Positions 23,695 to 36,097 of a stretch of DNA of 64,000 nucleotides are shown here, in pieces; position 1 is the stretch's first letter, and every line of letters begins with the position of its first letter. Under the pieces are notes generated by a model. That model was not told where the DNA came from, ran no database searches, and saw only the letters and a list, made by a program, of their open reading frames with translations. The stretch spans positions 310,001 through 374,000 of the forward strand of contig CM057059.1 of the NCBI GenBank assembly GCA_029945375.1, given 5' to 3'. The translations under genes were made by a program, and so were the position numbers. The stretch comes from Agaricus subrufescens. Taxonomy: Eukaryota > Basidiomycota > Agaricomycetes > Agaricales > Agaricaceae.

Positions 23695-24352
23695 TCGAGG
23701 GGAGGAAGACTGGTGAACGATACTGCCGTTTGCTTAACATCATTTCTGCTTACGCTTGTCAGTATAATGAGACATATTAAATTTGGTGCATAATCTGAAA
23801 AAAATTGTTCTTTCAAAATAGCGCTCAAACTCTGAAATGTAGCGGTGTTGTTAAAGGTCCATATTCATAGATAAATGAGTATGATTTTGTAGAAACTAGA
23901 TATATATATATTCATTATGCTCAAACTTATCCAGATATTACCGGTCACTGGAGATATCAACTCATGAAGCGGGAGATATATGCAATGAACTACGTAAAGC
24001 TTAGAATGATGAGTCGTGACGCGAAGGGATTGTTTACTTGTGTTGTCAAAGCCTCTCACACCCATCTTGTCTCTCGTCTCTCTTGAGCGTCTCGCCGTTC
24101 TTCGAATCAGGTTGCGGGTCGTCAGTTCCATGCAACTCAAGGAAGCATTTTACCTGTCCGCATGGACGTTAGAGGATGTTCATTAAGAGAGATTCCTCTG
24201 ACACCCTCTCGAACAGTATAAGTCATAAGGCCTAAGGATTACACTGATTCATTGGGCCATGTCACGCGATCTCAGTGCTACGTTGACATCCTTTGTGAGA
24301 AATGTGATAACATACCGTAATCGTTTCTTGAAGCCTACCTTGTGCCGCCATC
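23695..24352. other. Intergenic region upstream of P450 C
   Basis: About 660 bp without supported coding sequence. No clear TATA box was seen at the usual distance from the P450 C start. Confidence 0.4.
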
Positions 24353-26439
24353 ATGGTAACTGTGAGCTTGCGGGACTTCCAAGTGCTGTGCCTATGCATT
24401 GTCGTTCACCTCTTCTACCGGCTCCGCAAAAGGTATCTATTACCTTTGCCTCCAGGCCCTACCAGGTGGCCGATAATTGGAAGTGTTCTTTCAATGACTA
24501 TTAACTATCCCCACTTCTCATACAAGAAACTCGCGGACAAATTCGGTCGGTACCATGCTCATCTTCAAGAATACTCTTGACGTATCGAGTCTTGGATGTA
24601 GGAACTAAGTTGTTGTATTTGGAGGTCTTCGGTCAACCAATCATTGTGATACATGACGTCCAAGTAGCTCTAGATCTCCTCGAAAAACGGTCCGCTATCT
24701 ACTCAGACCGGTGAGCACTTTTCTACTCAATTTGAGTGTCGTATTCACTTTGAATTTCAGTCCACAAATTAGGATACTCTCGGAGGGGTAGGATGGAATC
24801 TATGTTTAGATCTTCACATTTCGCCTTACACAATCTTGCAACAGAATTGGTACTAATAGGTTTTTCTCCTTGATGCCATATGGAGATGAGTGGAGAACAA
24901 GCCGACGAATGTTCCAGCAATATTTCGGACCGAAGCGGAAAGATCGGCAGCCGGAGAGGGACGAACGGATGCTACGCTTTGTCCGCAGGGGACTTCTGCC
25001 GAACCTCCTCACACGCCCCAAAGATTATCGTGAACATTTAAAGAAGTCAGTGGGGTCCGATTATGTCTTTGAAAACGATGTTCACACTCCTGTAGCTGTA
25101 TTGGCGGTTTTGCTTTTTCAATCGCTTATGGTCTCCCTGTTGAACGACAACATGACTCACGTGTGCAATTTACGGAGTCAGTGTTCGCAGAAGTAGTAGC
25201 AGCAATAGGTACTGGAAAATTGGTGGTCAATTTTGTATCTTCGCTATGTCAGGATATTCCGGAATGGATGCCTGGTGCAGGGTTCAAGAAAGCAGCTCGT
25301 GATCTCCGTTTGCGTTTGCAAAGAATAGTAGAAGAGCCATATCGAATGGTGCTTGTGAGTTTTTTTGTTGTCAAAACTGGACAAAATTTAGAACTGCACA
25401 CAGGATCAAACGAATGTGGAAGATTCTTTTGTTGCTGAAAATCTTAGGAAACATCATGAAACAGACCCTGAGGAGACAGCAAACATTATCAAATATACTG
25501 CTGGTCAGGTTTTTGCAGGTGAATTTCTTGAGTTTGCTACAGAAATTGAGGCTCATCGAATGTTAGCTGGGGCCGAAACGACTGCAGCCGTCGTACTGAC
25601 ATTCATATTGAAGATGCTGCAGAATACAGATATCCAACGCAAAGTCCAACGAGAACTTGACTTAGTCGTAGGCCCCGATCGAATGCCCGTGATGGAGGAC
25701 ATACCAAATTTGACTTATTTGTCTGCTGTGATCAGAGAGACTATGCGGTAAGTGGAGTGGCATCCTTCAGGGTTGAAAATTGATTCCGTATTTTAGTTGG
25801 AATCCCATAGCGCCGTTGGGTGTACCGCACCTAACTTCGAGCGATGATGTGTATAATGGATATTATATACCAAAAGGCTCCGTTATCTTCACTAACATAC
25901 AGTCCGTCCATTCTTCTCCGAATGTTTTGCTCTTGTCTCTGACAGCGGTTTCAGCGCAATGTTTCATGATGAGGTTGTGTATCCGGACCCAGCCAAATTT
26001 GAACCTGAAAGATTTATTAAAAATGGTGATTTTTGCAACGACAGGCCTGATCCTGAAGCTATTGCCTCCTTTGGGTTTGGTAGAAGGTAAATGCTCTCTT
26101 TTCCCCCTTAAAATCGGACTCATGAAAAATAATACTCTACCTCGTCAGGATATGCCCTGGGTCACATATAGCATTGCCATTCATTTACCTGATGGCTGCT
26201 TCAATTCTTCATTTGTTTGATCTTTCCCCTGAAATGGATACGGAGGGCAATCCCATAAATGTAGTGCCCAAGTTCACATCCTCGTCCATTACGTCGTAAG
26301 TCAATGGAGTAGACAGTTGGGAAAGCTAGCTAATCCATGTCGTAGTGAACCCTACCCGTTTCCTTGTAGGATAACGCCACGCGGAGGCATGGACGTGGTT
26401 GGTTTACTTGAAGAATATCTTGATGGCGGACCCATATAG
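24353..26439 (+). CDS. Cytochrome P450 monooxygenase C
   Basis: A third member of the local P450 family, with the same intron plan apart from losing the one between WNPIAPL and GVPH. The N terminus (MVTVSLRDFQVLCLCIVVHL) is a membrane anchor followed by LPLPPGPTRWPIIGS. Motifs are WMPGAGFK, the I-helix AGAETT, the K-helix ETMRW, FEPERFIK and the haem loop FGFGRRICPGSHIA. It ends LLEEYLDGGPI with TAG at 26437-26439. The segment before WMPGAGFK reads VNFVSSLCQDIPE instead of the usual ILKYIPE, a mild oddity that could hide a mis-spliced junction. Intact by motifs; substrate unknown. A beta-mannosidase relic follows about 36 bp downstream. Confidence 0.86.
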
Positions 26440-26474
26440 ATGGTAAAAACACTTGTACCTGTATTCGTGTTTGT

Positions 26475-26680
26475 GACTATACCTACTTGTTTTGGACTGC
26501 ATCGGGTGAGAGACTGGAGGTGTTGGTGATATTGAATTGCACGGAGAATGATAAAGTTGAGGGTTCAGCTGACTTGGTATGGTTGAACAGGGCATACTTG
26601 GGACTCATTCATACACACGCTCGCAATACCAGGCTTAAGCAACTCAATTACACTGGGTGAGAGAATATTGCACCTCTGGA
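26475..26680 (+). pseudogene. Beta-mannosidase relic
   Basis: About 200 bp align with bases 22980-23190 of the intact beta-mannosidase: FWTASGERLEVLVI against FWTAKNETLEVLVI, followed by a Trp-rich stretch and the SLNNSI-like region, with frame breaks. No other domains of the enzyme are present. The fragment begins right after the P450 C stop codon, so a beta-mannosidase copy once lay next to this P450. Confidence 0.85.
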
Positions 26681-27869
26681 ATGCTAGTTTCATTATCGGT
26701 AGCTTTTTTATACACTTAAATAGATTTTAAATCATCATAGATTGAACAGACATCATGACCAGTCAGTCCCGAGCTATATATACAGCCTTGATCTTGATGC
26801 ATTCGGGTGTGTGGACTATACTGAATCGGCCTAAGTCGGTTTGGACTGGCTACCCAGTGTAAGCATGAACTTATAGCATATATACTAGTTGGTGGCAGAA
26901 TCTCTACTAAAGGTATTCCTTTATGTCCCTTTTGGTGTAACAGTTATCTGGCCGAGTAGGACAGCCAGGTCACACTACCCTAGCAAGCTAGCTTGCAGAG
27001 CCATTGAGGAAAAGTAACTATTCCTCTAATGCTTCAATATACCAACTATATACACACTTCACAAAAGTCCTTCCCGTGACATCTAATGACAATCGAATAG
27101 TTGAAGCCCTCCCAACCCCACTTGAGGTTCATATATGAGACTTAATCATTGCATCAAATACTATGTTCAACATAAATGATTGATAAAAAAGCTCATGGGA
27201 TTACATTTCATGCTTTGACTTATTTTTAGCAGCGTATCAGGATACTGGCCGACTGAAACCACTAGAATATTAAGGCACTTGAGGGCACCAAGTATGGCCG
27301 ATATTAAATCATTCCCTCGTTCGATGTCCTGCAAATACATAATTGACGTTTCACATCAACAAAACGTCAATCGAGTGGGAAGCAAGGGCAACCCTTCTTC
27401 ATCTGTTACCACCGCCATCTTTTACCTGTGGCTATTAATCCTCCCCACTGTGATGAGTACTTTGTTGTCTCACTTGTCCGTATTATTTTTCTATTTTTGG
27501 TTGTGGCCCGTTTGTTATAATCTACTTTCATTGTTACTTTTTAAAACGGCCATTGTAGATCAATCCAACATCTTTGTGGTCAATATAAATATTTGATCCT
27601 GCAGCGATGCAAAGAAAAAGTGAATAGCTGGACAAAAAAAGAACCCTCCGGGCCCAGAATGAAGAGGGCACTTCATATTAAAGAAAAAAAACAAATACAG
27701 TCATGACATACCTACAACCAAATCATAGACAGAGTAAATGAAGAGGAAAGAAACAACACAATCGAACAGAAGAGGTACAAATAAAACAAAGTCCTAACCT
27801 ACTTAACGACACCAAAATGTTCCCAGTTCATGAGTAAAAAAACGAACACCGAAAAAAAAAAACATCTCT
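26681..27869. other. Non-coding region downstream of the relic
   Basis: About 1.2 kb without a supported gene. The right end is A-rich and probably holds the 3' UTR of the NIPA-like gene on the minus strand. A hydrophobic ORF at 27279-27596 lacks family features and was not called. Confidence 0.4.
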
Positions 27870-30574
27870 TCATGAATTATCCCTCCGACTAGGTTGTCGT
27901 ACAAGTCTAATCCCACCGCCCTCTTCCAACGTCGGCGAGTCCTCATCAGTAACCATTGGTATCCACAATGATTCACTCTCCGCTCTATCATCATCACCAT
28001 CACCCTTCGGATATCTCCTCGCCGACCTTCCCCGTTCCTTCTCCCTCGCCTGTTCTTTCTGTCTTTCTAGCTCCTCCTCATCCCATCCCTCACTTCTCGC
28101 AGAATCCGTCACAGAAGGGAAAGTTAATAGTGTAGTCGAGCTTTGTGAATCGTTGAATATATGTCGCATATCTTTATGCGGTGTTGCTGGAGGCGGTGGT
28201 GACCTAAATCGGGCGTACATCGCAGGTGGAGCGCTTTGAACTTCCTGAGCCAAACTTCGGTCAAGGTGGGGTGGGACAACGCCTATATGACTATCGTCAC
28301 CGATGACTGCAGCTGCGGTTTCCGGGCTGTCCGTCTCTATTTCGAGGAGTGTGTCTTCTCTCGGTGATTTAGGTGGAGGTATAGGGGGGTATATGGGTGC
28401 GTTACCAGACGCGGCGCGATGCTCGTGAGTGGCCTGACCGCCCCCATTCGTCCCGGGTCGGTTATAAGAGTGAATAACGTCTTGACTGGCAAAATTGATG
28501 GTAGGCCGTTTGTTGAAAGAATTTATCGACGCTCCTGATAGTGAAGCGGTGTCACTCTCTTTGCGCACTGGAGCATCATAGAGTTGGTGGCGTTTCATTC
28601 CGCGTAGAGTTTCGTCATGAGAATAAGGGAGTCCACTACGAGCAGTAGCTCCAGATGGACGTGGGTGTAAGTCGGCCATGCGACTACTCCGTTGACTCAT
28701 CCTCTTGGCGCGGGCCATACTACCGAAAGTCCCAAACGAACCACGGAGAGCGTCGATTCCGGGGTCTTCCAAGGCAGCGACATCTTTCTCGTCCACAGGT
28801 GAGCTTTGAGATCGAGCGGCTTGTAGGAGAATTGTAGAGCGTCGATCGAGTTTGTTGAATTTAGTGGGATCGACCTTGGACATTTGGAGAACTGTGATAC
28901 CGACACAGATCACTAAGAATGCCATGACTAGGGTGATGATTTGCGTAGCTGATGCCTCAAGGCCTTTGAATAATACCTAGTATTTTTCGGGTTCAATATA
29001 AGAGAGGTTAATTTCCCGCTTTCTCCTCTACTCACAATAGTCGTAACAATAGAGCAGAACGTGACTCGGTGGGGGTTAGCTAGCGTGTCGACATCAGTCT
29101 ATCATGACAACAACTCACATATAACATAATATGTAGGCGTCACTGCGTCCAAATTCAGTAAAGGGTCTATGATACGATAAATTATTCTTACCCATTGCTG
29201 CAGAAGACAGATAAATCAATGAGATTTGGGACAAAAATGAAAGAGTACTTACCGGTGTTAAAAAGAGCGAGAGCGACATTCAAATAATACACTTCAGTGA
29301 CTGTGGCGGTATTGAGCTTAACTCATATTGTGGAGCGCGGCACCTACTAAGAGTGACGATAACGAAACCTGCTAGGAAATAGATGAACCAGAATTTGAAC
29401 TTGGCACTCGTTTCAGCCGCGGCGCTTTTTATGATAAACATATGTGAGTACATACCTGGTTATCCCCCATTGCTGTCGTGACTATGGCTGCTCCCAGACC
29501 GGTGGTTACGCTGACGGATATGCCGCCAATCATACTGCAAACTCCGATATACCAGAGCATGTTCTTCTTCCCATATCTGAAAGATTATCTGAGTATTCTG
29601 GCAATACTGTCACGATTTTGATTACCTAGGAGCGAAGTAGAATATTATAACCAAAGAAAATGCAATGAGTGCTCCGGCATATGCCAAGAAGCCGGGGGAT
29701 ATGAACAGCTTTTCGAATTCGCGGATCTGTCCCACAGAATCTTGGTGTGGACCTAGGGGCAATCGCACGGTGAGAAAAGTTCTGGCTTGGAAATTTACGG
29801 GATGTCGAACCGTTGAGCGCAATTATAGTTGATCCCAGCTACAGATTTAATAAGCATATGGCTAGAACAAGAGGGATTTCCACGTACAATACATAGCCCA
29901 CAGCCCAACCAACCAAAAAATGTAAGTGTTTCTTTCAGAAAGAATGAGGAAAGGATAGCGCAGATGACGACGGATAGCGCTCCGAGTGGTGTCTGCATCA
30001 ACGAGGATGAGAAGGCGTATACAGAATGATGGCAAAGCACACTCACTACAACAATAGCTTCCACAAATGCGTAAGCTACATGTATGGCTGAGGTTAGGAG
30101 ACGATTAGGAAAGGATAGTAAGACAAAGACAGACCGGCAAAATTACATATTTCGCCCAGTATCATCACTATTCAAAAATCAGACCCTTTCAAAGGGACGA
30201 GCGACGAGAAGACACACTGATCATTCCGGTCCACCATAGCGGCTAGGAACGAGGTCAAAAGCGGATACCTTGGCAAGGTCAGACGAGTATCGACACACCG
30301 ATTTGAGATAGGCGACCCCTTCACCAAGCTCTCCGCCCGCCTGCGAGCGAAGTAGTCCTTTTTTTTTGAAAACAAAACTGGATCCTATCAGGACCCCGCT
30401 GACGATAGCCAGGATAATGCCGACAACCTTATATCGATAAGTAAGAAGCAGACGGGTGGACTGGGAGACACAGACTTTGAGGTTCGCCGGCGCAGTCAGA
30501 GTCCCGGACACAGTTGAAGAGGCAGCCGCCGCCGAAGACGTTGAGGACGGCGCGGGAGAGGAGGAGGAGGACAT
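27870..30574 (-). CDS. NIPA-type magnesium transporter
   Basis: The ATG at 30574 gives MSSSSSPAPSSTSSAAAASS, a Ser/Ala-rich tail, then hydrophobic exons: KVVGIILAIVSGVLIGSSFVFKKKG, SPLWWTGMI, MMILGEICNFA, AYAFVEAIVVTPLGALSVVI. These are the order and motifs of the NIPA family (DUF803). About eight or nine transmembrane segments end with IITLVMAFLVICVGITVLQM. A hydrophilic cytosolic tail of about 330 residues follows, rich in Ser, Arg and Pro, with the stop at 27870-27872. Family members move Mg2+ across the plasma or endosomal membrane. An in-frame ATG-like upstream extension to 30646 was not used. Family strong; the long tail is probably regulatory. Confidence 0.88.
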
Positions 30575-31654
30575 GGAGGGATTGTTCAAGCAGAGACGCT
30601 GACAACCTCTTCCGCCGATGCCTTCCAAATTTGGTAATTCTCCCATCCGGTGTTACTGCCGCCGCGTGCCGAAATCATCTCACCGCCGCCCCGTCGCCCG
30701 GCGCCACTGCACAACTGCAGAACCGTCGTGTTATCATTGTTGACATTGTATTCCGCTCGTACCACCACAGGGCTATGCGAGAGACGGGCACAATAAGGAC
30801 AGCCTTGCTGTATTCTTACTCCGTGCCCCATCCTGGCATCCGCCGGATCACCCATGTCCCGTGATCAGTTGCCACTAAAATAGCATTGCATCAGGACTCT
30901 AACGCACATCTTCTTTCCCTCCTCATTCCTCCTCCGCCACTTGCTGCTGCCTCACTCATCTGTGCCAGCGTTGCCGTCCTCGTGGATCCTGCGCAAATAG
31001 CTTCAATTAATATTCATGTCACGGGTAGCCTTGTGTGGGCCTTGGCGAGGATAGGGGGTGGTTCCCGGTGCCAACAGCCGCCGTCCAATCGTGTTCTCAT
31101 CGATACAAAAACCTTTTTTCAACAAAACCTTGCGACCGTTCTGTGCCATATGGAATCTCAGGCAAATACTCGGGCAGCTGGGACCTGTATCCCCAAGTCG
31201 ATGAGGACCCGCAGAGATGGATCTCGATCTTTGTCGCCTCGCAACCCATCCCTATATTTTCACGGTCGAAATGCTGATATTACATCATCGATGGGTTTCG
31301 ACAGTGCTCGGCGTTGGTACTGTAGGAATATCCACGTTTCCTCGTTGCGGACGCCTCTGCCCCCCGAGGCTTACGGAAGACCGCATTATCCTGGTTGATT
31401 CCAAGTCCGCAAGTCTCATTTTCCGCCCGTCCCCTATGGTGCTTGCTCCTGGACAAGCCCCACTGGTTAGCCACCGGCTGGCTTATCGCCCGCGGGGCGG
31501 AGGGCCCAAGCGCTGGATCGACGTCACGTTACTTTGGTCACGCGGCACGACGCGGGGCGGGGCTTGAATGGGTTTAAACTCCGTACGAAACGAAACGCGT
31601 TTACTGGGTTCACGCCTGCGCACGTGACGAGCCGCCCTTATCGCCTTAACTGCC
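30575..31654. promoter_or_regulatory. Divergent intergenic region, NIPA-like / 31655 gene
   Basis: About 1.1 kb between divergent start codons. It is GC-rich with several open frames that have no family features. No TATA box was identified with confidence. Confidence 0.4.
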
Positions 31655-34002
31655 ATGTCGTCTGCCTGGCCTCCCCCCGCCCCGCTCTCCCGTCCACCCA
31701 GACCCGCCCTCGCCGTGCCCGATCTCGACGCCCACCGCCTCTCTTCTTGGCCCCACCCGACGAGCAGGCGAGACCTCTTTTCTTCCCCGCCCTGCTCCTC
31801 TTCTCCGCCCAGCACTCCCCCGTACCACACCAAACAGGCATATGACCATGCCCACATACGCTCTGGCTCCTCTCTCAGTCCACGCGCTGATTTTCGAACC
31901 TCGGCCGATGACTTTGAAGAACCACGTGCCTCCTGGTATAGCAAATATGCCCCTCCCGCGTACCTAAAATCTCGACTACAGACTCCTGCATCCCGCATCT
32001 ACCAATCAACTTATACACATTACAGTGTATTGTCGGACTTCGATGCCTCCGACTGCTCAGAGGGTTTGGAGCCAAATTTTGACGACATCAGGTCGGATAT
32101 ATCAGCGCCTACTCAGCGGCGGCCTCTCTCCCCGTTTTCAGACTCACGGGATGATGGAGCAGATGAAGGTTCCGGTTTCTCATTTAGTGAACTAGGCATC
32201 CGCTCAATGTGCTTCCGCACCTCTGCTGAGCGCGGTCGATGGAGAACAGATCCGCTGCCCTTTCAACGTTCCTCGGTGCCCTTGACTCGCAAATCGGCAC
32301 CAGCAGCCGACTCTGCCACCGATATTCTGATTACCTCGAGGCCCATTTCCGAGCCGGCCCCGTCCATCCCCACACCCGCCCAACCCGCTAAGTCAAGCGA
32401 GCAGGAAGACATAGTTCACGAGGTCGCCTCTGTTGATCCATCCTCATCCGCACAATCATCATTTACGACTTCTCCGGTACTAGACCTAGTGGACAATCTG
32501 CCTCCCTTGACGAGTGACAGAGATAGCAGTATGGATGCTGACGAGGTTTTGACACCTTCAAGTCCCTTACCACCATCATCTCCTCCACCTTTGTCGCCAG
32601 CAGTGTCAGTGGTACACCTCCCCACTGTCTCCATTTCACCGACTCACTCAAATCCTTCATCGCCTATCATTGCCCCGTCTTCCCCTCTGTCGCCTATCTC
32701 ATCAGAAATCGGAGAAGAAGATGCTCAAGAGTTGATTCCCACGAAAGAAATTACTGCAGCCCAAGAGGCGGAAAGCAACTCGAGCCCTGATGATACAAGT
32801 GCCATCTCGGTAAGTATTCGCTGTTTATTGCAGTTTGTCTTGGTTTATGTATTCTCGCGATGTCAGGATCCGGCTTCTACTCCCAGGCTCCAAGGTCACG
32901 CATTATCCTCCTGTACCCCCTCACTCATCAAAGTTGATCCTTCTGAGCCACGGTCTCAGGCGGTCGACTCATGTCCGGAACGTATACCCTCTCCGCCACC
33001 AGAAACCCCAGTTTCTCCCGCTACTCAAGTGATACCCGACGCAGACCCATCAGGCACGTGCCCCGGCGACTGCCCGCCACCGACTCTTCCGAAGACAGCG
33101 AACCCTGTGTCTCATGGTCCAATCGATGATGAAGTGCTCCACCCCTCTGATCCCAATTTCAATGCCGAACCCTCCGTAACATCAAGTAATAAGCGCCTCT
33201 CCAAAAATTTTGGTCCAGTGTCCGACGACGGTCCAGAACGGAAACGGATGAAGTTTTCTGATGATGATAAAATTAGCTGTTCATTAAACTCAGAAAAGCC
33301 GCATGAGGAAATAAAGCCATCGGCTAGCGTTAAAAAACTATCAAACCCGTCGAAGTCGGAAAAGGCAAACTCGACTGCCACAAGGAGAAGAAAAAGGAGA
33401 CCAAAATACGTAGTCGAGGAATCGGAATCAGAGTCGTCGGCAGAGTCATCATCGTCTCGACCGGCCTCACCTATTCCTCCGCGTCTTGTCTGCTCTGATG
33501 GCATTTGGCGAGACCGGAACGGAATAGCGGAAGCAGATGCCGAAATATGTGGAATGATTATTGAGGGCATGGCTACTTCAAGAGCGTCCTCGTTGCCCAT
33601 CTCTCAAATCTGCAAAATTGTACTTCAAAGTCGACCGTCGATGCGGGCGGAACGCGAAGAAGAAGAGTGGCGTGATGTATTCTGCCGCATACTACAGAGT
33701 GGTGTTTCCGGTCAGGGAAGTGGAGTGTTTGGGAAAGTGGAGAGCAGTTATAAAGTGAGCCCATCACATGCCACCTGTTTTCCTATTGTTGACGAATGGC
33801 GTTTCAATAGGATGATAGTAAACCCGCAGCGGAGGCTAGATGGTTTTATGTTCCTGAAATGGACTGCGATCAAGAACGAGCAACGCTAATACGGAGTATG
33901 ATGCCGAGACCGGGCAAGCGAAACGTGACCAAGAAATATAAACAATATTATTATCGACCACTAGAAAAAATTTCGCGATGGGATCCAGAAGACGACCTAT
34001 GA
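31655..34002 (+). CDS. Ser/Pro-rich protein with conserved-looking C-terminal domain, unknown function
   Basis: Three exons join in frame: 31655 to about 32811, 32867 to about 33753, and 33809 to the TGA at 34000-34002. The first 560 or so residues are low-complexity Ser/Pro/Asp with PPSSPP-type repeats. A basic stretch (RRRKRRPKYVV) and an acidic Ser run follow at the border. The C-terminal 200 residues are compact: a start such as LVCSDGIWRDRNG, helices with ISQICKIVLQSRPS and EEEWRDVFCRIL, then WFYVPEMDCDQERATLI, MPRPGKRN, YKQYYYRPLEKISRWDPED and a stop. Splicing the last intron changes frame and reveals this tail; the unspliced frame ends 54 codons earlier without it. I do not recognise the family. 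The layout (disordered tail plus basic patch plus a helical, possibly winged-helix, domain) suggests a nuclear protein, but this is inference. Confidence 0.72.
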
Positions 34003-36097
34003 ATTATGTGTTCGTATATGTTTTTATGACGAATTCGGGACATTTTCCTTTGTTATTATTCACTGGTCCGGGGTAACTTCTCGTTCGCCTGTTTCAATGC
34101 TCTTTCCACTCATGTTTTGAGTATTACGTAATGGTTATGATTATCATTGTCTCGTATACAACTTGGATTCCCAACTCTCATAAACTTTTTTTGTTGTTTT
34201 TTTCTCATTATTATTATTAACTTTTAGGCATGATAGATCGCTTTTATTTTGTACTCGGTTTATTGTTGTCAGATTCCCTCACCTTTTCAATGGTCTGGTG
34301 CTGTATGAAGAGAGCAGTTTGTTGGATACCCACAATTGGCGATTTGATCGACGAATAGTCTAATGAAATACCCGACTTTGGCGAGAGTCTATTCGGAACG
34401 AAGTTGCTTTCGGTGTCTGTTGATACACTGATGAATGATCTAAACTCGAGAACAGATCTATGGTACGCTGGACTGCTATAGCGCTCTACTGATAAAATCA
34501 ACTTTGTCGTAGATGAGTCTCTGAGGCGGATGAGTATGACCTTTAAGTTGGAGAAATGAATGCTTAAGGAACAACTGAACTGATTCCGCGAAGCGGCGAA
34601 ACTCTGGCAGAGGTCGCCCTGAAAGCAGAAAGCACTCAAGTGGCGGTAGTGATCTTGAACAGCGATCTCGATTGAGCAATGTGATGGAATCGTTTTGTCG
34701 AGAAACTGCCACAAGCATGCGCTTAAAGCAACATATATACTTAGTCGGTGGCAAAACATCACAAAGGTAAGAGGCTGCTTACAAAAATTGAGTTTAAACT
34801 TTAGGCGAGGATCGGGCTCCGTTTGCCGAGGGGGGAAGAGGTGAGCATTAGTTTTGCCGGGTGGTACTTACGCACTGCCATGATTAACTACTAGGATTGG
34901 AAGGTGATTCCGATGTCTATCGTTTTCGGCGTAGATTCTGGGGAAAAGGTTGTTTGTTTGGGGTTAAGGTTGAGATAGAGCTTTGTCGATTATCATTTCA
35001 CGCGGGGAAGACTGAACGTGCAAAGCGATGTTATCCGAGATTTTCGATACTTGCCCTGTGGCATAGAGATTGAGGAGGGTTTGGCTGGAACTCGTTCGTT
35101 GATGATAACAGATGAACGAAATATTAATTGGTGTCTGGCTGATTGTTCATGCTACCGCAGTGGATTCGTACTAGTTTTCAGTCCGATACTCCATTTGAAC
35201 GTTACCTGGGCACGGGGGCCTCCAAAGGCTCTTGAGATTAACTTTTCTACAGTTTCTGTCGCTTCTGTCACTCTTTTTTCTGTATCTCGGCGATTGACGA
35301 TATGTCCGCCAAGATTTACATTGCAGCCGGCGAGTCTCCGACAATGGTGTACTCAGATGTCTGTTCAGAAGTCATGGGGAACATGGAGACTTTGTCGTTT
35401 AAGTTCTTTGTCTGGTCAGGATTGAGTATAGATAGATAGAGGGTGCACCTGATGTCATCTGTTCTATATTAATAAGTGTCTGGACTTGTTGTATGGGAGT
35501 AGTATCCCTTCCTTTGATTGTTCTCCCACATGTGGAATATGCGAGATTTCCATTGAGCAGGAAAAATCTTACACCTATACCCTGCCTAGTGTGCTTATCT
35601 CAAAGGCCAAACCATGCCGGTGATTCTAGGAGAGCGAGCTCCTTGGGGCTCATGAGCCTTAGGCCTGAGGTGTGGATAAAATGAATGGAACGAGGTGAAT
35701 AGATTATCTAACACCTTGAACTGAATTATTACTCCACCTGCGGTGCCGCCTCTGGGTGGCGAATACGGGTGTAGAATATATTTATCATTCGGCCTTGCAG
35801 CGCTAACCCTGACCCTTGCTGTGTTATAGGATGCAGAGTCCGCATGAAGGTCCTCACTAGATCATCACACCAGTGAATTTGGCGGCGGAGTGGTTGTGGC
35901 CTCTGCTTGGTAAGTCAAGAGTCCCCGCCTCGCTACGGCGTTCAATACAGTATTCCCAAGGGCCTACAAACACGGGGAGAGGAAAACAAACGCGAATTTG
36001 TGATATGCGGACGCGTAGTTCTGTATAAAACGCTGCGGTCTAGACGGTAGATAACCCAGAAACCCTCGAAACTACTCAGCTCATCTCTTTATCCAAT
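34003..36097. other. 2.1-kb intergenic region
   Basis: No gene could be supported. ORFs at 34244-34762 (minus) and 35018-35425 (plus) are open but lack splice partners and recognisable motifs. A TATA box for the next gene (TATAAAA, 36024-36030) lies 68 bp before its ATG. Confidence 0.4.

Noticed and set aside
10671..26439. The P450 run as a complete secondary-metabolite gene cluster
   Set aside because: No PKS, NRPS, terpene synthase or other backbone enzyme, cluster regulator or efflux pump is present, and housekeeping genes lie between the P450s.
26750..27240. Possible LTR fragment after the mannosidase relic
   Set aside because: No terminal TG...CA pair, repeat partner or target duplication could be found.
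27279..27596. Hydrophobic ORF downstream of the mannosidase relic
   Set aside because: No recognised family or splice context; composition explains the hydrophobicity.
34244..34762. 172-codon ORF on the minus strand
   Set aside because: No family motif, no splice structure, Ser-rich random-looking text; likely chance.
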